In this document: piece after piece, positions 16,813 through 23,778 of the stretch
Position numbering within the stretch: position 1 is the first letter of the stretch
Layout: each line of letters starts with the position of its first letter
Assembly: GCA_021776215.1 (NCBI GenBank)
Contig: JAJFGI010000360.1
Coordinates: 1-36,873 of the forward strand
Origin: Kiloniellaceae bacterium
GTDB taxonomy: Bacteria > Pseudomonadota > Alphaproteobacteria > Kiloniellales > J153
Direction of reading: 5' to 3'
DNA: 36,873 bases
The notes under the pieces: generated by a model
What the model saw: only the letters and a program-made list of their open reading frames with translations
Database searches by the model: none
What the model was told of the DNA's origin: nothing
Program-made: the position numbers and the translations under genes

Positions 16813-18024
16813 ATGTGGCGGCATAAACAGTCGATGATGCGGGTCCTTTTCGCGGCCATACTATTGTTTTTGTCGGTAACCGGGGCGTTTGCCCAGCCGG
16901 CGGTGACCGCCGTTCGGGTCGGGGCCCACGAGGACAAGACCCGTTTTGTCATGGAGTTGACCGAGGCCCCCCGGTTTCGTGTCTTCACTCTCGACGAGCC
17001 GTACCGCGTGGTCATCGACCTGCCGGAACTGGAATGGCGTCCAGCCCCCGGGGCCCTCAGCGAGGGTGCCGGGCTCATCGGCGCCATGCGCTTCGGCCTG
17101 TTCGCGCCGGGGACCAGCCGTGTGGTGCTCGATGTTTCGGCGCCGGTCCAGGTGAAAAGCGTCTTCACCATTCCGCCGGGCGGCGGGCAGGGGCATCGGC
17201 TGGTCATCGATATAACGGCCGTCAGCCCGCGGCAGTTCGCGGCGGCGCGCGCGTCGCCAATCGTTTCAAATCCCCCGCTGGCGCCCATTCGGACCTCCAC
17301 GTTAACTGTCCCGACGCCCCGCGCCGACGACCGGCCGACGATCGTCATCGACCCGGGTCACGGCGGCGTCGACCCTGGGGCGCGCAGCATCTCAGGCGTG
17401 GACGAGAAAGTGATCGCCCTCGAGTATGCCCTGGAGCTGAAGCGTCAGCTCGAGGCCACCGGCCGCTACCGCGTTGGCCTGACCCGCGACCGCGACATCT
17501 TTCTGCAATTGCGCGACCGGGTCGCCATGGCCCAGCATTTGGGCGGCGACCTGTTTATCTCCCTGCATGCCAACAACCACAATTCCCGGAAGATAAAAGG
17601 GGCGTCAGTCTACACCCTGTCGGAGAAATCGTCGGATGCCGAGGCGGCGGCCCTGGCGGCGAAGGAAAACAAGGCGGATATCATCGCCGGTATCGACCTG
17701 TCGGACCAGACCGAAGTGGTCAGCAAGATCCTGATCGATCTGGCCCAGCGGGAAACCATGAACCTGTCCAAAACGGTTGGGAACACCATGGTGGACGAAC
17801 TTGGCCGGGTCACCGCTTTGCTTGGCAACACGCACCGCTTTGCTGGTTTCGCGGTCCTCAAGTCGCCGACGGTGCCGTCGGTCCTGGTGGAGATCGGCTA
17901 TCTGTCGAACCGGACCGAGGAGCGCCTTTTGCGCACGACCAAGCATCGGGCCAAGGTGACCACCGCCATCGTCAAGGCCATCGATGCGTATATGAAGTCG
18001 CAGAAGACATTGAATCGATCATAG
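16813..18024 (+). CDS. amiC: Exported N-acetylmuramoyl-L-alanine amidase (AmiC-like)
   Basis: The product has 403 residues from ATG 16813; ATGs at 16834 and 16837 are alternatives and no strong ribosome site chooses between them. A signal peptide (MMRVLFAAILLFLSVTGAFAQ region) precedes an AMIN domain (about residues 35-135), which targets amidases to septal peptidoglycan. A linker and an Amidase_3 catalytic domain (from about 175) follow. The zinc site is visible: DPGHGG, the glutamate in GVDEKVIALEYA, SLHAN, and the catalytic glutamate in VLVEIGYLSN. The enzyme cuts the bond between MurNAc and L-Ala during daughter-cell separation. It is followed by mrcA, a common alphaproteobacterial pairing of wall hydrolase and synthase. 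Confidence 0.93.
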   Translation: MWRHKQSMMRVLFAAILLFLSVTGAFAQPAVTAVRVGAHEDKTRFVMELTEAPRFRVFTLDEPYRVVIDLPELEWRPAPGALSEGAGLIGAMRFGLFAPGTSRVVLDVSAPVQVKSVFTIPPGGGQGHRLVIDITAVSPRQFAAARASPIVSNPPLAPIRTSTLTVPTPRADDRPTIVIDPGHGGVDPGARSISGVDEKVIALEYALELKRQLEATGRYRVGLTRDRDIFLQLRDRVAMAQHLGGDLFISLHANNHNSRKIKGASVYTLSEKSSDAEAAALAAKENKADIIAGIDLSDQTEVVSKILIDLAQRETMNLSKTVGNTMVDELGRVTALLGNTHRFAGFAVLKSPTVPSVLVEIGYLSNRTEERLLRTTKHRAKVTTAIVKAIDAYMKSQKTLNRS

Positions 18025-18072
18025 GGGCGCCACATTTCTAGGGTATTCCAAAATCAGTGGGCGCGCGCTTAT

Positions 18073-18090
18073 GGTTACCGAAAGGTAACC
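18073..18090 (+). other. Perfect inverted repeat with GAAA loop between amiC and mrcA
   Basis: GGTTACC (18073-18079), GAAA (18080-18083) and GGTAACC (18084-18090) form a perfect 7-bp stem with a GNRA tetraloop. The stem can extend by one U-G and one A-U pair. No T run follows, so it is not a classical terminator. It could be an mRNA processing or stability element, or a dyad operator, in the 154-base gap before mrcA. Confidence 0.6.
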
Positions 18091-18178
18091 GTTGGCGGCC
18101 TATTTTGCAGCCTGGGCGGGCGATCGCCTTGGCGCGCCGCGTCGAACCGGTAGCCATGCCGCCGCCAAGGAGGAAGTC

Positions 18179-20596
18179 CTGAAGATTTTAGCGTCCTTGT
18201 TCGGCTTCGTGCTGGCCCTGACGTTGCTTGCCGGCGCCGGGATTTTGTACCTGTTCTACCACTACGGGCGCGATCTCCCGGACTACAAGCAGCTGGCCGT
18301 CTACGAGCCGCCCACGGTCACCCGGGTCCACGCGGGCGACGGCCGGCTGCTGGCCGAGTACGCCACCGAGAAGCGGGCCTATGTGCCGATCCAGGCCATG
18401 CCGCGGCGCGTGGTCAATGCCTTCCTGGCCGCCGAGGACAAGAATTTCTACAGCCACCCGGGCGTCGATTTCATCTCGGTCGCCCGCGCCATGGTGACCA
18501 ACCTGGCCAACCTTGGCCAAGACCGACGGCCAGTGGGGGCTTCGACCATCACCCAGCAGGTGGCCAAGAATTTCCTGCTCACCAACGAGGTGTCCATCGA
18601 GCGCAAGATCAAGGAAGCGATCCTCGCCTTTCGTATCGAGCAGGCGTTCGACAAGGACCGCATTCTCGATCTGTATTTGAACGAGATATACCTGGGCTTC
18701 GGCTCCTACGGCGTGGCGGCGGCGGCCCTGAACTATTTCAACAAGTCGCTCGATGAGCTGAGCCTGGCCGAGGCGGCCTATCTGGCCGCCTTGCCCAAGG
18801 CGCCGAACAACTATCATCCCCTGCGTCGCCACGAGGCGGCGATCGCCCGGCGGAACTGGGTGGTCGGCCGCATGCTCGAGGACGAGCGCATTTCCGCCGC
18901 CGATGCCGAAGCCGCCTGGGCGGAGCCCCTGGTGGCGCATCAGACCGACCCGACGGAAATCGTCCGGGCCGACTATTTTGTCGAGGAAGTGCGCCGTGAG
19001 CTGGCCGAGCTGTATGGCGACGCCAAGCTCTATGAGGGCGGCCTTTCCGTGCGTACGACCTTGGACCCGCGCCTGCAGCGGATTGCCGAACGGGTTCTGC
19101 GCCAGGGGTTGATCGATTATGACCGGCGGCATGGCTGGCGCGGTCCGGTCGCGCAGGTGGACCTCACTGCCTTCGATTGGCAGCCGGCCCTGGTGAGCAT
19201 CGAACCGCCCGCCGGCGCGGCACCGTGGACACTGGCGGTGGTCCTGGCCACGGACACCGGAAAGGCGGAGATCGGCCTGTCAGGGGGCGGCACCGGAGTC
19301 ATACCGATGGCTGAGCTGGAATGGGCGCAGCCGTGGTTGCCGGAGCAAAAGGTCGGACCCAAGCCGAAAAGTCCCGGCGAGGTCGTGAAAGCCGGTGACG
19401 TGGTCTTGGTGGAGCCCGTCAAGGCGAATAGCGACGGCAAGGCTTACGATGATGGCGTGTACGGTCTGCGCCAGATCCCCGAGGTGAACGGCGGCCTGGT
19501 TGCCCTGGATCCGCACACCGGGCGCGTGCTGGCATTGAACGGCGGTTTCTCCTTCGAGCAGAGCCAGTTCAATCGGGCGACCCAGGCGGTGCGCCAGCCC
19601 GGTTCGGCCTTCAAGCCGTTCGTCTACCTGGCGGCCCTGGATAGCGGCTTTACCCCGGCGACCATCGTCCTGGACGCGCCGTTCGTGGTGGACCAGGGCG
19701 CCGGTCTGGGCAAATGGAAACCGGCCAATTACAGCCGCAAATTCTATGGCCCCACCCCCATGCGGGTGGGCATCGAAAAGTCACGCAACCTGATGACCGT
19801 TCGGCTGGCGCAAACCATTGGCATGGACAAGGTGGTCGCCTACGCCCGCCGCTTTGGCATCGTGGACGACATGCCGCCGGTGCTGTCCATGGCCCTGGGG
19901 GCGGGTGAGACGACACTCCTACGCCTGACCACCGCCTATGCCATGCTGGTGAACGGCGGCAAACAGATCGACCCGACGTTCATCGACCGGGTGCAGGACC
20001 GCCATGGCCTGACGGTGTACCGGCACGACACGCGCGATTGTCCGGATTGCCGCGACCAGACCTGGGCCGGACAGGCGCCGCCGGAGCTGCCCGACGTTCG
20101 CCCGCAAGTTGCCGATGCCGGTAGTGTCTATCAGGTCGTGTCCATGCTTCAGGGCGTGATCCAGCGTGGCACCGGCCGGCGAGTCAGTAGTGTCGGCAAA
20201 CCCTTGGCCGGTAAAACGGGAACCACGAATGAAGGCTTGGACACCTGGTTCATGGGCTTTTCGCCGGACCTGGCCGTCGGTGTCTACATCGCTTTCGACG
20301 AGCCCAAGACTCTCGGGCCGCGGGAAACTGGCTCCTCGGTCGCGGCCCCCGTCTTTCGCGATTTCATGGCTGCCGCGCTGCGCAACCAACCGGCGATCCC
20401 CTTCCGCATTCCGCCGGGCATTCGCCTGGTCCGTCTCAACGTCGACACCGGGCATGTCGCCCAGGCCGGCGATCGCAAGGTGATCCTGGAGGCCTTCAAG
20501 CCGGGCACCGTCCCCAGCGGCGACGAGGCGGTCATCGATGGCGGCTATGACCCGCAAACCGGCGAGGCGTCGTCCGGCACGCGCGGTCTCTATTGA
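18179..20596 (+). CDS. mrcA: Penicillin-binding protein 1A, bifunctional transglycosylase/transpeptidase
   Basis: The product has 805 residues from an apparent CTG start at 18179. A perfect AAGGAGG (18167-18173) lies 5 bases upstream, and the resulting N-terminus (KILASLFGFVLALTLL) is the membrane anchor expected of PBP1A. TTG 18092 would prepend 29 residues unlike the family. The GT51 glycosyltransferase domain has its catalytic Glu86 in AAEDKNFYSHPGVD, GASTITQQVAKN and LNEIYLGFGSYG. An OB-like insert follows (about 320-430). The transpeptidase has SAFK (Ser476), SRN, and KTGT (679-682). It polymerises and cross-links peptidoglycan in the periplasm. It lies between amiC and prfB on the same strand. 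Confidence 0.95.
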   Translation: MKILASLFGFVLALTLLAGAGILYLFYHYGRDLPDYKQLAVYEPPTVTRVHAGDGRLLAEYATEKRAYVPIQAMPRRVVNAFLAAEDKNFYSHPGVDFISVARAMVTNLANLGQDRRPVGASTITQQVAKNFLLTNEVSIERKIKEAILAFRIEQAFDKDRILDLYLNEIYLGFGSYGVAAAALNYFNKSLDELSLAEAAYLAALPKAPNNYHPLRRHEAAIARRNWVVGRMLEDERISAADAEAAWAEPLVAHQTDPTEIVRADYFVEEVRRELAELYGDAKLYEGGLSVRTTLDPRLQRIAERVLRQGLIDYDRRHGWRGPVAQVDLTAFDWQPALVSIEPPAGAAPWTLAVVLATDTGKAEIGLSGGGTGVIPMAELEWAQPWLPEQKVGPKPKSPGEVVKAGDVVLVEPVKANSDGKAYDDGVYGLRQIPEVNGGLVALDPHTGRVLALNGGFSFEQSQFNRATQAVRQPGSAFKPFVYLAALDSGFTPATIVLDAPFVVDQGAGLGKWKPANYSRKFYGPTPMRVGIEKSRNLMTVRLAQTIGMDKVVAYARRFGIVDDMPPVLSMALGAGETTLLRLTTAYAMLVNGGKQIDPTFIDRVQDRHGLTVYRHDTRDCPDCRDQTWAGQAPPELPDVRPQVADAGSVYQVVSMLQGVIQRGTGRRVSSVGKPLAGKTGTTNEGLDTWFMGFSPDLAVGVYIAFDEPKTLGPRETGSSVAAPVFRDFMAAALRNQPAIPFRIPPGIRLVRLNVDTGHVAQAGDRKVILEAFKPGTVPSGDEAVIDGGYDPQTGEASSGTRGLY

Positions 20597-20674
20597 GAAT
20601 CGGCGAAAACATTTTACCTTAGGCTAGTGTCGATCGCGATGTGCGGGCGCCGCCGGGTCAGATGAGGAGAGAGC

Positions 20675-21809
20675 ATGCGTGCCGAAATAGAGGCGGTAGT
20701 GGACGACATTCGACAGTCGTTGACTCTGCTGAGGAGGCATCTTTGACCTGGACAGCTCCCTCAGGCAGCTGGATGAACTGAACGCCCGCGCCGAAGACCC
20801 CAACCTTTGGAACGACCCGGAGGCCGCCCAGTCGGTCATGCGCGAGCGCAATCGGCTCGACGAATCCATCGGCGACTATCGCAAGTTGGAGAGCCGGTTG
20901 GAGGATGCGCTGACGCTGCTGGAACTGGGCGAGGCGGAAGACGATGCGGCCACTGTCGGCGAGGCGGAGGCCGAGCTGAACGCCTTGCACGAGACCGCGG
21001 CCCGGCTGCAATTGACCAGCCTCCTCTCGGGCGAGGCGGATGCCAACGACTGCTACGTCGAGGTTCATGCCGGCGCCGGTGGGACCGAGGCGCAGGACTG
21101 GGCGGCGATGCTCGTGCGCATGTATGCGCGCTGGGCGGACGCGCGCGGCTATAAGGTCGAATGGCTGGAAGAGAGCGCGGGCGAAGAGGCCGGGATCAAA
21201 TCCGCGACCCTCAGTATTACCGGCCAAAACGCCTATGGCTGGCTGAAAAGCGAGTCCGGCGTGCACCGGCTGGTGCGCATTTCCCCGTTCGATTCCCAGG
21301 CCCGGCGGCATACCAGTTTCGCCAGTGCTTGGATCTACCCGGTTGTCGATGACACGATCGATATTCAGATCGTGGACAAGGATCTCCGGGTCGACACCTA
21401 CCGGGCCTCGGGGGCTGGCGGTCAGCATGTCAATAGGACCGACAGTGCCGTCCGCATCACCCATTTGCCCACCGGGATCGTCGTGCAGTGCCAGAACGAC
21501 CGCTCGCAGCACAAGAACCGGGCCGAGGCCATGAAGATGCTGCGCGCGCGCCTGTACGAAGCGGAGCTGCGGCGGCGCGAGGACGCGGCCCAGGCCGAAG
21601 CGGACGCAAAGACCGAGATCGGCTGGGGTCACCAGATCAGGTCGTACGTCTTGCAGCCCTATCAGATGGTCAAGGACCTGCGGACGGGTGTGGAGACTAG
21701 CAGCGTTCAGGCCGTGCTCGACGGCGACATCGACGCATTTCTCGAAGCGTCGCTGGCCCATGGTCTGGCTGGCGGGGCCGACGAAGGGGCGGAAGCGCAC
21801 CCTGGCTAG
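20675..21809 (+). CDS. prfB: Peptide chain release factor 2, expressed by +1 programmed frameshift
   Basis: The gene is two overlapping frames: 20675-20743 (23 codons, then in-frame TGA at 20744) and 20745-21809 (355 codons with stop). Together they give 377 residues. The shift site is AGGAGG, CAT, then CTT TGA C, matching the E. coli prfB signal. Release-factor landmarks are the peptide-anticodon SPF ([18 protein letters not shown]) that reads UGA/UAA and the catalytic GGQ (GASGGQ-type, here [17 protein letters not shown]). The N-terminal helical domain precedes them. RF2 terminates translation at UGA and UAA and controls its own level through the shift. The start follows GAGGAGAGAG. The gene ends in TAG, which RF1 reads, directly within a tandem repeat. 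Confidence 0.97.
20732..20747 (+). promoter_or_regulatory. prfB programmed +1 frameshift site
   Basis: The internal Shine-Dalgarno-like AGGAGG (20732-20737), a three-base spacer CAT, slippery CTT (20741-20743) and the TGA stop (20744-20746) followed by C reproduce the known RF2 autoregulatory signal. When RF2 is scarce the ribosome pauses at UGA and slips to GAC at 20745. The region is not a sequencing error. Confidence 0.96.
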
Positions 21810-21874
21810 GCCCACCCTTGCTAGACCCGCCCTGACTAGGCCCGCCCTGACTAGGCCCCCTCTGACTAGGCCAG
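21800..21874 (+). repeat. Five 15-bp tandem repeats overlapping the prfB stop
   Basis: Five diverged copies of about ccctgactaggcccg begin at 21800, 21815, 21830, 21845 and 21860. The first copy contains the prfB TAG stop (21807-21809). As the period is a multiple of three, each later copy puts another TAG in the same frame (21822, 21837, 21852, 21867). In the next frame the array is open and would encode Leu-Thr-Arg-Pro-like pentapeptides, but I see no gene using it. Confidence 0.85.
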
Positions 21875-22577
21875 GCGACGGAGGCCCGCAAGTCGGCTTG
21901 CAGCCAACGAATCAAGCGCTGCAATAAGGCGGCTGGCCACAGTCCCGAGCGCACCCAGGCAGCCGCACTACCCGCGCCACGAGACAGCCGGGAGCCATGT
22001 CCCCGAGCCGGGTTTGTGGCCGAAGGTCCCATCGAAAGTCCCACGCACATGCCTCCTCTGCGGCGGCCAAGCCGGGGCGCCACGTGCCGCCGAGCCACCG
22101 CCTGCCTCAGGGCTTAGGTCGAGCCAAGGCTCAAGCAAGAGTTTTTGCGCTTGCGTGGTTATGATTTCGTTAATCTTCCTGGCCCGGGTTGGCCCTGCCT
22201 AGTGGGTACGTCGTTGCGTTAAGCACGCGAAGCCAGTTTTTTTGGCACGAGATATAGAAATTCCGAGGAAAATTATCTGTACGGCTCAATTATTAGGATG
22301 TTCTGTCCTATAAAAACTAGTATCGGATGGAAAAATCTGGGAATTAGGGCGACATATCCTACGATTTTTGTTAACGGTCGTCGAATATTATTCCGTTTCC
22401 GCTGATATGTACTCGTATCTTAGACACATACATTTTTGCAATCAAAGATGTTCTATTTTCGGCAAGACGTAGGCGAGTTTCGTCTTGCTATCCGCATCGG
22501 AGCAGGCGTTGGGGACCGCGCGCTAGGCCCAAAGCACCGGGGGCCAGGCGATATCGGCATAGGGAGAAGGATCGGCC
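21875..22577. other. Long gene-poor region with an AT-rich core upstream of the receiver gene
   Basis: No credible gene is visible. The left part (to about 22200) is GC-rich, with a short dyad GAGCC AA GGCTC at 22121-22132 and a T-rich stretch nearby. This could mark the end of prfB transcription, but it is weak. The core is strikingly AT-rich: 22261-22460 has 72 G or C in 200 bases. It includes a small hairpin TAGGA/TCCTA (22294-22310) and the octamer GATGTTCT twice (22298, 22447). Composition rises again before the receiver gene, whose ribosome site GGGAGAAGG is at 22562-22570. It may be a promoter region, a small RNA locus or acquired DNA. Confidence 0.55.
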
Positions 22578-23204
22578 ATGTCATTCATTCAGATCAATCT
22601 GCAGGACATGAGGGTCTTGGTCGTCGACGACAGCGCGACCGCACGCAAGATTCCCAGCGAGATGCTGCACGACATTGGCGTCGGCCATGTCGCCGGTGCC
22701 GCGGACGGCGCCGACGCGATCGAGCGGCTGCGCACCTTTCCCGCCGACGTCATGCTCTGCGACCTGCACATGGTGCCTCTGGACGGGATCGAACTGACGC
22801 GCCTGATACGTAACGCAAGCGATAGCCCCAACCCTTATCTGCCGATCATCATGCTCACGGCGGATGCCACCCAGGCACAGATGAAGAATGCGATGAACGC
22901 CGGCGTGAACGCCTTCATGTCAAAGCCGATGAAAATGAACGTTCTGCACCGCAAACTGTTCGCGATTTTTTCCCGACCGTTGGTGTACATCCGCGATGGC
23001 CGAACCTTGCGGCCGCTGATCGCGGCGCAGCCGAGCGATACCCCGGTGGCGGCACCGCCAAAGCCGGCGGCAGCTGCCGCCGCTGCGCCGGCACCCAAAC
23101 GGCCGCCCGCACCAAGGGCGGCGACGGAAGACGACATCGACGACGATGGGCCGCCCGAATTTGACCAGCGGCCGTTGACCCGCCGCGATCTAGGCATTCG
23201 TTAA
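22578..23204 (+). CDS. Stand-alone response regulator receiver protein with a disordered tail
   Basis: The 208-residue protein has a CheY-like receiver domain (about residues 10-132) with all phosphorylation residues: Asp17-Asp18 (VLVVDDSATARK), phospho-acceptor Asp62 (VMLCDLHM), Thr94 (IMLTAD) and Lys116 (MSKPM). No DNA-binding or enzymatic output domain follows. The C-terminus is Ala/Pro-rich (about 150-180), then acidic (EDDIDDDGPPEF), ending RPLTRRDLGIR. It probably signals through protein-protein contact. No histidine kinase lies nearby, so its kinase is unknown. The start has a good ribosome site. The gene is isolated behind a long AT-rich region. Confidence 0.9.
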   Translation: MSFIQINLQDMRVLVVDDSATARKIPSEMLHDIGVGHVAGAADGADAIERLRTFPADVMLCDLHMVPLDGIELTRLIRNASDSPNPYLPIIMLTADATQAQMKNAMNAGVNAFMSKPMKMNVLHRKLFAIFSRPLVYIRDGRTLRPLIAAQPSDTPVAAPPKPAAAAAAAPAPKRPPAPRAATEDDIDDDGPPEFDQRPLTRRDLGIR

Positions 23205-23280
23205 ATCCGGCGTGCAAACCGCGGTTCAATTCGTGCTAGGGTCGTCCCGCTGATGGGGCGACGAAAGGGGATTGTCGCGG

Positions 23281-23778
23281 ATGATCAAGGGATTGCATCA
23301 CAACGCCTACCGATGCCGGGACTCGGAAGAAACGCGCCGCTTCTATGAGGATTTTCTCGGCCTGCCGTTGGCCGACGCATTTCAAATAGAGGAATCAAAA
23401 ACCGGCCGTGAGACCAGCGTTTTGCACAGCTTTTATCGCCTTGGCGACGGCTCGTTCCTGGCTTTCTTCGAAGTGCCCGAGTCGCCCTTCGACTTCAAGG
23501 CGCAGCATGACTACGATCTGCACATCGCCCTCGAAGTCAACGCCAATACGCTCGAGGCCACGTTCAAGAAGGGTAAGGCCGCAGGCATCGAAACGCGCGG
23601 CATCGTCGATCACGGCTTCATCCATTCGATCTACTTTCGTGATCCAAACGGTTATGTGATCGAGCTTGCCGCGCCGACGGACTCCGCCGCCGCCTATGCG
23701 GAGAAGGCGGGAAAGCAGGCGCACGGCGAGTTGAATCGGTGGCAAGAGACCAAGCCAGCGGCACGGTATGCTGGCTAA
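23281..23778 (+). CDS. VOC-family (glyoxalase/dioxygenase fold) protein
   Basis: The product has 165 residues from ATG 23281, with AAGGGG about 10 bases upstream; TTG 23272 is too close to that site. It is a vicinal-oxygen-chelate domain: the first beta strand carries the metal-type histidines (IKGLHHNAYRCRDSEETRRFYEDFLG), then FLAFFEVPESPFDF, a second half with LHIALEV, and DHGFIHSIYFRDPNGYVIELAAP with the late glutamate ligand. VOC proteins include glyoxalase I, extradiol dioxygenases and resistance proteins; the substrate cannot be assigned here. The last 4 bases overlap the convergent glnE stop region. Confidence 0.88.
   Translation: MIKGLHHNAYRCRDSEETRRFYEDFLGLPLADAFQIEESKTGRETSVLHSFYRLGDGSFLAFFEVPESPFDFKAQHDYDLHIALEVNANTLEATFKKGKAAGIETRGIVDHGFIHSIYFRDPNGYVIELAAPTDSAAAYAEKAGKQAHGELNRWQETKPAARYAG

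Noticed and set aside
16583-16837. Small + strand frame upstream of the amidase
   Set aside because: It overlaps the amidase start, lacks a ribosome site and has no recognisable features.
20675-20746. prfB as a pseudogene or sequencing error because of the early TGA
   Set aside because: The AGGAGG and CTT TGA C context is the established RF2 frameshift signal, so the gene is intact.
22242-22260. Possible sigma54 promoter (TGGCACG at 22243)
   Set aside because: The -24 half looks right but there is no matching -12 GC element at the required distance.
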